Below are positions 1-8,061 of a stretch of DNA of 64,000 bases, in pieces. The translations under genes were made by a program, and so were the position numbers. Position 1 is the first letter of the stretch. Each line of letters starts with the position of its first letter. The notes beneath the pieces are model-generated. The model was not told the origin of the DNA and ran no database searches. It saw nothing but the letters and a program-made list of their open reading frames with translations. The DNA is from Chitinophaga lutea (lineage in GTDB: Bacteria > Bacteroidota > Bacteroidia > Chitinophagales > Chitinophagaceae): assembly GCF_003813775.1 (NCBI RefSeq), contig NZ_RPDH01000001.1:1860001-1924000 (forward strand). The letters run 5' to 3'.

Positions 1-264
1 CTTGCCACCGATGTTCATCGGCCAGTCTGTTGTAAATACCCAGCTCATGAAAGATAAAGCGGTAGTGGTACCGGTAATACCGTAAATGAACCCGGCGGTG
101 TGCAGGCTGGTTTCTCTCAGGCCCAGGGCATGATCGAGCCCGTGCACGGGGAAAGGCGTATACACATCGTGTATTTTGTAACCGGCCGCGCGTACTTTCT
201 TTACCGCCGGGAACAATACCGCCTCGTCATCAAAACAGCCTACAACAAATTTTTTAACAGCCAT
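1..264 (-). CDS. actD: ActD, membrane subunit of alternative complex III (DUF3341), partial
   Basis: The 88 visible codons start at an ATG (complement of 262-264) and run off the left edge. The protein begins MAVKKFVVGCFDDEAVLFPA, typical of the DUF3341 family (ActD), with a ferredoxin-like N-terminal fold followed by a hydrophobic stretch from about residue 57. In the family, ActD has two membrane helices and a cytoplasmic domain that contacts ActC. It lies 40 bases downstream of actC on the same strand, so it is the fourth visible gene of the act operon. Further act and cytochrome oxidase genes probably follow outside the window. The C-terminal half is not visible. Confidence 0.88.
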   Translation of the reverse strand, partial: MAVKKFVVGCFDDEAVLFPAVKKVRAAGYKIHDVYTPFPVHGLDHALGLRETSLHTAGFIYGITGTTTALSFMSWVFTTDWPMNIGGK

Positions 265-304
265 ATGGATAGATATTCAATAATCCGTTAATCAAATTCA
301 ATTC

Positions 305-1738
305 TTAGTGATGTGCCTGATCGTGTGCAAATTTCTCCGCATCCTCTTCTTCGTACTTCACCATTTTCTCTTTATAGTTCTCGCCGGAAGTTTTCAGGAT
401 GGATTTGATCTCCGCCACTGCGATTACCGGGAAGTATTTGGCAAACAGGAAGTAACAGGTGAAGAACAGGCCGAACGTACCGAGGTAGAAGCCAACTTCG
501 GGCCAGGACGGACGGTAGTAGCTCCAGCTCGACGGCAGGTAGTCGCGGTAGAGTGAAGTACAGATGATCACAAAACGTTCGAACCACATACCGATGTTCA
601 CAATGATGGACATAATGAAAGTCACCATGATGTTCCTTCTCATTTTACGGAACCAGAACACCTGCGGGGAAATTACGTTACAGGTCATCATGATCCAGTA
701 GCTCCAGCCCAGGGGACCCGCGGCGCGGAACTTGTAGAATGTATCGAATTCGTATTGCACGCCCGAGTACCAGGCCATGAATAATTCTGTGAGGTAAGCC
801 ACACCCACGATGGAACCGGTCAGTACGATCACCTTGTTCATGGCCTCTACGTGGCCGAGGGTAATGTATTCTTCGAGGCCCAGGATTTTACGGGTGATGA
901 TCAGCAAGGTCTGTACCATCGCAAAGCCGGAGAAGATCGCACCCGCAACGAAGTAAGGCGGGAAGATGGTGGTGTGCCATCCGGGGATCACTGAAGTGGC
1001 GAAGTCGAAAGATACGATGGTGTGTACGGACAGTACGAGGGGCGTCGACAGACCGGCGAGTACCAGCGACAGTGCTTCGTGGCGCTGCCAGTGTTTGGTG
1101 GAACCGGTCCAGCCGAAAGAAGCCACACCATATAAGTATTTACGCAGTTTGGTTTTGGCCCTGTCGCGCACGGTAGCGAAGTCGGGCAGCAGGCCCGAGT
1201 ACCAGAACAGCAGGGAAACGGTGAAGTACGTAGAGATCGCAAACACGTCCCAGAGCAGCGGTGAGTTGAAGTTTACCCAAAGCGGCCCGCGGGTGTTGGG
1301 ATAAGGCAGTACAAAGAAGGCCATCCAGACACGGCCCATGTGCCAGATCGGGAACTGGCCCGCGCACATTACGGCAAAGATGGTCATGGCTTCCGCAGCG
1401 CGGTTCACCCCTGTACGCCAGCCCTGGCGGAACAGCAGGAGGATGGCGGAGATCAGCGTACCGGCGTGACCGATACCTACCCACCATACGAAGTTGGTGA
1501 TGTCCCAACCCCAGCCGATTGTTTTGTTCAGGTTCCACACACCGGTACCCCAGTATACTTCCCAGGTTACGGAGAACACGCCGAACAGCAGCAGGGCTAT
1601 GGAAATAAATAAACCAATGTACCACAGCTTACCGGGCTTGGCCTCAATAGGACTGATAATATCCTCAGTTACCTGGTGATAATCCTTAACCCCATCTACT
1701 AAAGGTTCTCTCAGTGTGGATTCGTACTTCAAATGCAT
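305..1738 (-). CDS. actC: ActC, NrfD/PsrC-like quinol-binding membrane subunit of alternative complex III
   Basis: A 477-residue polytopic membrane protein with about ten hydrophobic helices, of the polysulfide reductase NrfD/PsrC family. In alternative complex III, ActC oxidises menaquinol at the periplasmic side and passes electrons to the iron-sulfur clusters of ActB. The early segment (GWGWDITNFVWWVGIGHAG, about residues 75-94) is typical of the family. The N-terminal 40 residues are soluble and the C-terminus is charged and His-tipped. It lies between actB and actD on one strand, with a 113-base gap to actB. The length is normal for Bacteroidota ActC. The only in-frame ATG before the conserved region is the one chosen. 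Confidence 0.93.
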   Translation of the reverse strand: MHLKYESTLREPLVDGVKDYHQVTEDIISPIEAKPGKLWYIGLFISIALLLFGVFSVTWEVYWGTGVWNLNKTIGWGWDITNFVWWVGIGHAGTLISAILLLFRQGWRTGVNRAAEAMTIFAVMCAGQFPIWHMGRVWMAFFVLPYPNTRGPLWVNFNSPLLWDVFAISTYFTVSLLFWYSGLLPDFATVRDRAKTKLRKYLYGVASFGWTGSTKHWQRHEALSLVLAGLSTPLVLSVHTIVSFDFATSVIPGWHTTIFPPYFVAGAIFSGFAMVQTLLIITRKILGLEEYITLGHVEAMNKVIVLTGSIVGVAYLTELFMAWYSGVQYEFDTFYKFRAAGPLGWSYWIMMTCNVISPQVFWFRKMRRNIMVTFIMSIIVNIGMWFERFVIICTSLYRDYLPSSWSYYRPSWPEVGFYLGTFGLFFTCYFLFAKYFPVIAVAEIKSILKTSGENYKEKMVKYEEEDAEKFAHDQAHH

Positions 1739-1851
1739 AGTATTTTGAGCTTTGTCCGTCCCGGATTGCTCCGGAACTACGTTGTTTCAAAACTTAAAAC
1801 TGATTCTTTTCTAATTCAATCTTTGCTTTATCCCTTGCGGATGCGGCTTTC

Positions 1852-4800
1852 TTAGTGATGAGCTTTTTCTTCCTTGTGCGCTCCTGCAGCTACCGGCGCG
1901 GCATCCTTGTTACGGATTTTTGCGAGGTAGTTGATGGAAGGCAGCACGTGCGTTTCTTCCAGTACATAGTACAGGCGGTCAGTTTGCTCTTCGTTACGAA
2001 CCTTGGCGATACGGCTGTCTTTATCGTTGATGTTACCGAACACGATCGCATCGGTAGCACAAGCCTGCTGGCAGGCGGTACGTGCAGCACCGTCTTTCAT
2101 CGGCTGGCCGGATTTCTTGGCAGCCAGTTTCGCATCCTGCAAGCGCTGTACGCAGAAAGAACATTTTTCCATGGTACCACGGCTGCGCACCACCACATCG
2201 GGGTTCAGCACCATCCGGGTAATGGCGTCGTTCATGTCTGCCGTGTCGAGCAGGTTGCCTTCGAAGCTGTCTGCACCGTTCCAGTCTCTCCAGTTGAAGC
2301 GGCGTACTTTATAAGGACAGTTGTTTGCGCAATAACGGGTACCGATGCAACGGTTGTAAGCCATCTGGTTGATACCTTCAGAGCTGTGGTTGGTGGCGGC
2401 AACGGGACAAACGTTCTCACACGGAGCGTTGTCGCAGTGCTGGCACAGCATCGGCTGGAATACCACCTCTGGGTTGTTCTCGTCACCGGCGAAGTAGCGG
2501 TCGATACGCAGCCAGTGCATTTCGTGTGCGAGCACTACCTGTTCCTTCCCTACCACACCAACGTTGTTTTCCGCGGTACAGGCCACCACACAGGCGCCGC
2601 AACCGAAGCAGGAGTTCAGGTCGATGGACATGCCCCATTTGATGCCGGGATATTCGAATTTGGTGCCGCCGGTATACAGCGTGGCGTCGTTACGGAAATC
2701 TTTACCGTAATGAGCCAGGTGCTCACGGTCGTGGTTCACCTCTTTCGGGTTTTTGATAAACTCGGCGAGGGTGGTTTCTTTGATGATCGGGCGGCCTTCG
2801 TAGCTGTTGTGCGTCTGCGTAAGACCTACCGGGTATTTTTTGCCGGTCGCTTCAGCTTTGGCTTCGGTAGCGTAGTAGCTGAAAGTCTGACCGTTGAAAG
2901 ATGCGTAAGGATAAGCGTTGGCGCCTACTTCACCGGCAGCTTTACCGATGAACTGTTTTTTGCCGCGGCCGTAACCCACTGCGATGGCGATTACATCGGG
3001 GTGGATACCGGGCACGATGAGCAGCGGCAGTTCCACGGAGTAACCTTTGGCAGTGATTTTCAATACACGTTTCTCGGCGTTGATTTCATAATCGTCGCCC
3101 AGTTCGGTTTTGAAAGTTTTGGCGAGCGTGTTGGAAACGCAGGCGTAGTTGTCCCAGGTGGCGCGGGTGATCGGGTCGGGCATTTCCTGCAACCAGGGGT
3201 TGTTGGCTTCCTTACCGTTACCGATGGCCACTTTTTCGTACAGTACTACTTCGAGGCCGGCGTTTTTAGGCGCGCTGATTTTGGCAGCGGCGGTAGCAAC
3301 GTCGGCGGTGAAGGCAGCACCGGCCAGTGCGGCGCCGGCGGCGGGCTCAATCACACCGTCCTGCAGTGTTTTGTCCCATGCTTCCTGAGAACCGAGTTTC
3401 GCGATCCATTCGTTTTTCAGGTAATCTTCCCAGGCAACGGTATTGCCGCTCCAGTTGAGCAGGGAAGCCTGGAAAGCGCGGGTTTTGAACAGCGGTGCGA
3501 TCGTAGGCTGGATGAAGGCGAAGTGACCGGTACGGCCTTCCGCGTCTCCCCAGCTTTCGAGGAAGTGATGATCGGGAACGATGTATTTACAGAGCTGTGT
3601 CGTTTCGTCGTAGCGGTCGTTGAAAGATACGGTCACGCCTACTTTTTTGATACCGTCCACGAATTTCTTCGCATCGTAGTAATCGTAAGCGGGGTTTACG
3701 CCATGTACGAGCAGTGCGCCTACGGCACCGGCGTTCATGTCTTTCACCAGCTGTTCCATATCGCCGTCGATACCCTGGCGGTAGTTGCTGGTAACGGCCC
3801 AGTCGATGGTAGTCCCGTTAGCGCCTGCCAGGTTGTTGATGGCGTTTACGATGATCTGCACGTTCACGTCGTTGGAGCCGGATACCACCAGTACTTTGCC
3901 AGGGTTGGCCTGGATGGCTTTGGCGGCTTTGGCGATACCTTCTTTCAAACGGGCGTCGGTGAGGTTGGGAGCGGTTACGCCGCCACCCAGGGCCGCCAGC
4001 AGGCTGAGTGCTACTGCGCCGGTTTCGGAGGGGCGGTGCGTATACCTTTCGTCAGCGTTGGCACCGGTCAGGCTCATCATGCTTTCGAACTGGAAATGTT
4101 TGCTCATTTCCGGCTTTTTAGCATCGATCTTGCGGTTTTTGCCGTACTGGCGGGAATATTCGGAAGGGTTCAGCCAGGTACCGAGGAAATCGGCGCCCAG
4201 GCTTACGACTACCTGTGCATTTTCAAAATGGAAGGAAGGCAGGGCCCTTTTGCCGTAAGACTGCTCATTGGCGAGCAGCATGCCGGAGTAAGACACCGCA
4301 TCGTATGTTACGTGACGGGAGCCGGGATATTTGGCCAGGAACTCGCCGATCAGTTTTTTGGTAGTAGGGCTGAGAATGGTCGAAGTCACCAGCGCAACGG
4401 ATTTGCCGGAGAGAGCGGCAGTCACCTGTTTGTCGAGGTCGGACCATTGTGCGATTTCTTTTACCCTGTCTTTCAGCTCTTCTTTATCCGGCCCGTTGTT
4501 GATACCCGGGTAACGGAGGCGGGCCACATCGTAGAGGGCCAGCACGGAAGCCTGCACGCGGGCGGTAGTGGAACCACCGGTCACTGCAGACATTTCGTTG
4601 CCTTCCACTTTGATGGGGCGGCCTTCGCGGGTTTTCACCACCAGGGGCACGTACTCACCGTCAACGGTATAGGCGGAAGCATAATAGTTGGGTACACCAG
4701 GCGTAATATCCTGGGGTTTATTAACGTAAGGGATGGCCTTCTTAACCGGGATGTCGCAGCTGGCGGCAATGGTTGCGGCCGCAGTGGTGAACCCGAGGTA

Positions 4801-4953
4801 TTTCAAGAAATCCCGGCGGGGGGTAGTGGCACCTAAAAAGCTTTCACTCTCTTCGAACGGCAGATCTTCCCTGAATTCATTCTTCACAGCTTCCTGATGC
4901 GCAGCGGTATTGTGCAACTCCTCCAAGCCTTTCCAATACTTTTTTTGCTCCAT
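1852..4953 (-). CDS. actB: ActB, molybdopterin-oxidoreductase-like plus iron-sulfur subunit of alternative complex III
   Basis: 1033 residues, the natural fusion of a molybdopterin-oxidoreductase-like domain (about residues 40-740) and a four-cluster ferredoxin domain (about 750-990). The N-terminus has an RRDFLK twin-arginine-type signal near residue 46, so Tat export is likely. Cys motifs in the second part include CFGCGACVVAC, CQHCDNAPCENVCP, CIGTRYCANNCP and CSFCVQR, ligands for 4Fe-4S and 3Fe-4S clusters. In this family the first domain carries no molybdenum cofactor, and ActB acts as an electron wire from ActC to the ActA haems. The gene is second in the operon, 76 bases after actA. A very long open frame on the opposite strand is a codon-usage shadow. 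Confidence 0.93.
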   Translation of the reverse strand: MEQKKYWKGLEELHNTAAHQEAVKNEFREDLPFEESESFLGATTPRRDFLKYLGFTTAAATIAASCDIPVKKAIPYVNKPQDITPGVPNYYASAYTVDGEYVPLVVKTREGRPIKVEGNEMSAVTGGSTTARVQASVLALYDVARLRYPGINNGPDKEELKDRVKEIAQWSDLDKQVTAALSGKSVALVTSTILSPTTKKLIGEFLAKYPGSRHVTYDAVSYSGMLLANEQSYGKRALPSFHFENAQVVVSLGADFLGTWLNPSEYSRQYGKNRKIDAKKPEMSKHFQFESMMSLTGANADERYTHRPSETGAVALSLLAALGGGVTAPNLTDARLKEGIAKAAKAIQANPGKVLVVSGSNDVNVQIIVNAINNLAGANGTTIDWAVTSNYRQGIDGDMEQLVKDMNAGAVGALLVHGVNPAYDYYDAKKFVDGIKKVGVTVSFNDRYDETTQLCKYIVPDHHFLESWGDAEGRTGHFAFIQPTIAPLFKTRAFQASLLNWSGNTVAWEDYLKNEWIAKLGSQEAWDKTLQDGVIEPAAGAALAGAAFTADVATAAAKISAPKNAGLEVVLYEKVAIGNGKEANNPWLQEMPDPITRATWDNYACVSNTLAKTFKTELGDDYEINAEKRVLKITAKGYSVELPLLIVPGIHPDVIAIAVGYGRGKKQFIGKAAGEVGANAYPYASFNGQTFSYYATEAKAEATGKKYPVGLTQTHNSYEGRPIIKETTLAEFIKNPKEVNHDREHLAHYGKDFRNDATLYTGGTKFEYPGIKWGMSIDLNSCFGCGACVVACTAENNVGVVGKEQVVLAHEMHWLRIDRYFAGDENNPEVVFQPMLCQHCDNAPCENVCPVAATNHSSEGINQMAYNRCIGTRYCANNCPYKVRRFNWRDWNGADSFEGNLLDTADMNDAITRMVLNPDVVVRSRGTMEKCSFCVQRLQDAKLAAKKSGQPMKDGAARTACQQACATDAIVFGNINDKDSRIAKVRNEEQTDRLYYVLEETHVLPSINYLAKIRNKDAAPVAAGAHKEEKAHH

Positions 4954-5029
4954 GTGATTATATCGAGTTACGATTTAAAAAATGTTGAGTTACGGTCGTT
5001 TTTGCGGACGCCCGTTGCTTCCTTATATA

Positions 5030-6301
5030 TTAATAGTGACACTTTTGACACTCGGTACCACCCAGCATTTCTACGGTCACACTGTCGATCTTCTTGTTTT
5101 TGATATCGTTGTGCAATTTTTCGAAGATGCTGTAGTAGTTGTTTTCAGTGAACTGTACTTTGGTAGTACGGTGGCAGTTTACGCACCATCCCATAGAGAG
5201 GTCGGCAAACTGTTTCACTTCGTCCATCTGCTGGATATCGCCGTGGCAGGTCTGGCATTGTACTTTACCGGCTGCTACGTGCTGGGAGTGGTTGAAATAA
5301 ACGTGGTCGGGCAGGCTGTGGATTTTGGTCCACTCGATGGGCTGACCGGGTTTGGTATAACGGCCGGCTTTCGGGTCCCAGCCTACGTGATCGAATAATT
5401 TCTGGATTTCTGCAGTACCATTTACCTTTTTGCCTTCAGCGGTGAACAGGTCCGGGCCGGAATATTCGGTGATGGCCTTGTGACAGTTCATACATACGTT
5501 TTCGGAAGGAATCATGGCGTGCTTGCTCTTTTCTGCAGAGGAGTGGCAGTACAGACAGTTGATCTGGTTGATGCCGGCATGCACTTTATGGGAGTAGAAG
5601 ATGGGTTGCTCAGGCATATAGTCCTGCTGGCGTCCCAGGCCGATCGCACCCTGGATGGTGAAGTAACCGCCTACTACGAACAGGATTACAATGCCGAGGG
5701 CGATGTAAGCTTTGTTTTTGTAGAAAGGAACGGGCTCCAGGCGTTCGTGGCCTTCTTTTTCCGCGGCGAGTTTGTTCAGGTTGCTGTTGATCTGCATCAG
5801 TATCACCGCAACAATCGCAAGAATCAGGGTGATCACACCGAAGAGCAGGCTGTTGCCGCCGGAATCTTCCTTGGCTTCAGCGCCATCAGCTGCAGCTGCA
5901 CCCGGTTTGGCGGCGCCCGGAGGAGGAACGGAAGCTACATAGGCCAGGATATTGTCGATATCCTCGTCTTTCAGCTCCGGGAACGGCGTCATGGAGAGCT
6001 TGTTGTACTGATTGAACAGATCGTTCGCATACTTATCACCAGTCGCAAGAACCGACGCGGAGTTGCGGATCCACTGATGAAGCAGTTTTTTGTCCGGCCA
6101 CCTGTCCTCAACACCTGCCAGGGCCGGCCCTGTCAATTGTTTGTGGACGTTGTGACAGGAGGCACATTTCTGCTGAAATAGCGTCTTACCTGCACCAGGA
6201 TCTGCTGCCCGAGCTGCGGAAAAAGAACCAACCAGTCCCGCGCATAGGATAAGAACACTCACAAATTGCTTACGCAAACGAATGGAAACACGACGATACA
6301 C
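5030..6301 (-). CDS. actA: ActA-type multihaem cytochrome c with fused N-terminal monohaem domain
   Basis: 423 residues beginning at a GTG codon; an in-frame TAG two codons upstream rules out a longer form. A signal peptide (about residues 10-32) is followed by a class I cytochrome c domain with CASCH at 46-50. Two hydrophobic segments follow (about 152-172 and 200-218), then a pentahaem region with CLYCH, CMNCH, CQTCH, CVNCH and a C-terminal CQKCH. That makes six CxxCH haem sites. The pentahaem part is classical ActA, which takes electrons from ActB and feeds the terminal oxidase. The N-terminal domain resembles a separate ActE-type monohaem cytochrome. The gene leads the operon. Confidence 0.9.
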   Translation of the reverse strand: MYRRVSIRLRKQFVSVLILCAGLVGSFSAARAADPGAGKTLFQQKCASCHNVHKQLTGPALAGVEDRWPDKKLLHQWIRNSASVLATGDKYANDLFNQYNKLSMTPFPELKDEDIDNILAYVASVPPPGAAKPGAAAADGAEAKEDSGGNSLLFGVITLILAIVAVILMQINSNLNKLAAEKEGHERLEPVPFYKNKAYIALGIVILFVVGGYFTIQGAIGLGRQQDYMPEQPIFYSHKVHAGINQINCLYCHSSAEKSKHAMIPSENVCMNCHKAITEYSGPDLFTAEGKKVNGTAEIQKLFDHVGWDPKAGRYTKPGQPIEWTKIHSLPDHVYFNHSQHVAAGKVQCQTCHGDIQQMDEVKQFADLSMGWCVNCHRTTKVQFTENNYYSIFEKLHNDIKNKKIDSVTVEMLGGTECQKCHY

Positions 6302-6347
6302 AGCCTATTTAGTTTAGATTTGACCTAAGGTTTCTTAAAAGTGCCAG

Positions 6348-6380
6348 CAAAAATAAGACAGAATGTTGACAATTTACCAA
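6348..6380 (-). promoter_or_regulatory. Probable promoter of the act operon
   Basis: On the minus strand, TATTTTTG (complement of 6348-6355) matches the Bacteroidota -7 consensus TAnnTTTG. A weaker -33-like TTGG (complement of 6377-6380) lies 21 bases upstream. The predicted leader before the GTG start at 6301 is about 40 bases. The motif was read by eye. Confidence 0.45.
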
Positions 6381-6727
6381 CAATTAAAAAAAAGTTATCC
6401 TTGTTTTGAAAGCGCTTTTTATATATTATCCGCGAGACGTTCATCTGCGGAAACTCAATGCCATAGCTGTTTTTAAGGGTACTGTCCTGATCTGCTCCCA
6501 ACACCCCGTTATAAATTCCTGATAAAAATCATATTTCCGCCTGTGATGAAAATGCGGCCTGTAAGTGATACTATTTTTGCACGTGGAAAGAAAGCCAGTT
6601 GATTGGAAAAGAGCCCGCCTGCCGTCAACAATCCTTAACAAGATAGAAAAATAATAGTTGAGTCTGCCTGATCAGGGTCATTCACATGGTATGATCATTA
6701 TCATATACCGGCAACAAGGGAGGCTCA
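6356..6727. other. Divergent intergenic region between actA and purN
   Basis: About 500 bases separate actA from purN. Short frames here show no protein-like features. An imperfect AT-rich inverted repeat at 6688-6709 (GGTATGAT ... ATATACC) vaguely resembles a Fur-family site. The perfect palindrome at 6728-6745 and the purN promoter are listed separately. I see no RNA gene. Confidence 0.4.
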
Positions 6728-6745
6728 TTTCCTAAATTTAGGAAA
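6728..6745. promoter_or_regulatory. Perfect 18-bp palindrome upstream of purN (candidate operator)
   Basis: TTTCCTAAATTTAGGAAA is a perfect inverted repeat. It ends 31 bases before the -7 motif of purN, just upstream of where a -33 element would lie. This position suits a regulator, but the protein that would bind is unknown. Confidence 0.4.
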
Positions 6746-6776
6746 AAAATACCTGAACCATAAAGTCTTATCTGCC

Positions 6777-6784
6777 TATTTTTG
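6777..6784 (+). promoter_or_regulatory. -7 promoter motif of purN
   Basis: TATTTTTG followed by C matches TAnnTTTG. Transcription would begin near 6790, downstream of the first possible TTG codon (6782) and about 16 bases before the TTG at 6806. The motif therefore helps to choose the start of purN. Confidence 0.5.
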
Positions 6785-6805
6785 CAGCTTATTAAACAGA
6801 CCGGC

Positions 6806-7369
6806 TTGAAAAATATAGCGATTTTTGCCTCCGGCACGGGGAGCAACGCCCAGAAAATCATCGATCATTTCAGAAATACCGGCCTGGCCCGGGTCACCGT
6901 CATCCTGTCGAACAAGGCCGAAGCCGGTATATTCAAGATTGCGGAACGCGAGCAGATCCCTGCCGTACTCATCGACAAGGAGCAGTTCTTCCGGGGCGAC
7001 ACTTATGTGAAACTGCTGCAGGACCTCGACACGGACCTGGTGGTGCTGGCCGGTTTTTTATGGAAGGTGCCCGCCAACCTCGTGCAGGCGTTCCCCAACC
7101 GGATCATTAATATACATCCCGCCCTGCTGCCCAAATTCGGGGGCAAAGGCATGTACGGCCATTTTGTGCACGAGGCGGTACTGGCCGCCGGTGAAACGGA
7201 AAGCGGTATCACCATCCACTATGTCAATGAAAAATACGACGACGGCGGGGTGATCTTACAGGAGCGCTGCCCGGTAACGGCAGACGATACGCCGGAGACC
7301 CTGGCACGCAAAGTACAGGTGCTGGAACACCGCTGGTTCCCCCTAATTGTGGAACGATTATTGAAATAA
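6806..7369 (+). CDS. purN: Phosphoribosylglycinamide formyltransferase (PurN)
   Basis: Transfers a formyl group from 10-formyl-tetrahydrofolate to glycinamide ribonucleotide in purine synthesis. The start FASGTGSNAQ, the folate-site motif NIHPALLPKFGGKGMYG and the GITIHYVNEKYDDGG stretch are diagnostic of the family (His in IHP and the later Asp are catalytic). The frame has no early ATG. The TTG at 6806 gives the usual family N-terminus (M)KNIAIFASG, and a promoter -7 motif at 6777-6784 overlaps the alternative TTG at 6782. I therefore prefer 6806, giving 187 residues. The stop overlaps the next gene's ATG in TAATG, so the two are probably translationally coupled. Confidence 0.92.
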   Translation: MKNIAIFASGTGSNAQKIIDHFRNTGLARVTVILSNKAEAGIFKIAEREQIPAVLIDKEQFFRGDTYVKLLQDLDTDLVVLAGFLWKVPANLVQAFPNRIINIHPALLPKFGGKGMYGHFVHEAVLAAGETESGITIHYVNEKYDDGGVILQERCPVTADDTPETLARKVQVLEHRWFPLIVERLLK

Positions 7370-8061
7370 TGAAGAGAACCTACAGTTGTATGAAAAGACT
7401 ATTGCCCTTTTTCCTCCTGTTTTCAATTTATAGCCTGTCTGCCGTTGCCCAGGACGCTCAACCCCGCCAGGCAGCATTCAAGAAAGGCACCTATCTCAAA
7501 GTAAACCCCTCCACCATTCTGAATGAACTGGACATTTACCTCGAGCAGGATATTTCCCGAAAACTGAGCCTGGAACTGGGCATCACCGGCATCTACACCG
7601 ACTATCCCGATTATGTGTTTTTTAAACGGATAGACCTGGGCCGCGAAAAACCGGGCATTTCCACCGAACAGTTCGTGGAAGGCAGGGGCCTGGGCTTCAG
7701 GGTGGGCATGAAGTGGTACCTCATCAGGCAGGCATCCGCCTTTAACGCCCGCGGCACCTACTTCGAGCCCGTACTGTTCTATAAAAAAGTATTCTACCCC
7801 AAAGAGGAGGTGACCCTCAACAACACCATCTATAAAAACAGCGGCGACAAAAGCATCTATGGCATTCAGTTCCTGCTCGGCAGGCAAATAACGAAAGGGA
7901 AGTGGATACTGGATCCTTACCTGGGCATCGGTGTGCGCAGCAAAGTGTACAACTTCGTGAAACACTCCGCCAGCGGCGCCAACATCAACGCCGACCACGG
8001 TGAGGTGGTGAATGTGCTCCCCAGCCTGCACCTCGGTATCAAAGTAGGCCTGGGCCTTTAA
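7369..8061 (+). CDS. Small outer-membrane beta-barrel-like protein (DUF3575-like)
   Basis: 230 residues from the ATG that overlaps the purN stop. An internal ATG at 7390 would give a cleaner signal peptide (MKRLLPFFLLFSIYSLSAVAQ region). The mature part alternates hydrophobic and polar residues in short strands (YLKVNPSTILNELDIYLEQD, then repeated Gly/Tyr-rich strands), ending in LHLGIKVGLGL. This fits an eight- to ten-stranded outer-membrane barrel similar to DUF3575 proteins. No catalytic motif is visible and its function is unknown. Coupling to purN may be positional only. Confidence 0.6.
   Translation: MKRTYSCMKRLLPFFLLFSIYSLSAVAQDAQPRQAAFKKGTYLKVNPSTILNELDIYLEQDISRKLSLELGITGIYTDYPDYVFFKRIDLGREKPGISTEQFVEGRGLGFRVGMKWYLIRQASAFNARGTYFEPVLFYKKVFYPKEEVTLNNTIYKNSGDKSIYGIQFLLGRQITKGKWILDPYLGIGVRSKVYNFVKHSASGANINADHGEVVNVLPSLHLGIKVGLGL

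Noticed and set aside
1855..4836. A 993-codon open frame antisense to actB
   Set aside because: It is a complement-strand shadow caused by the codon usage of actB; the translation has no domain-like features and actB is unambiguous.
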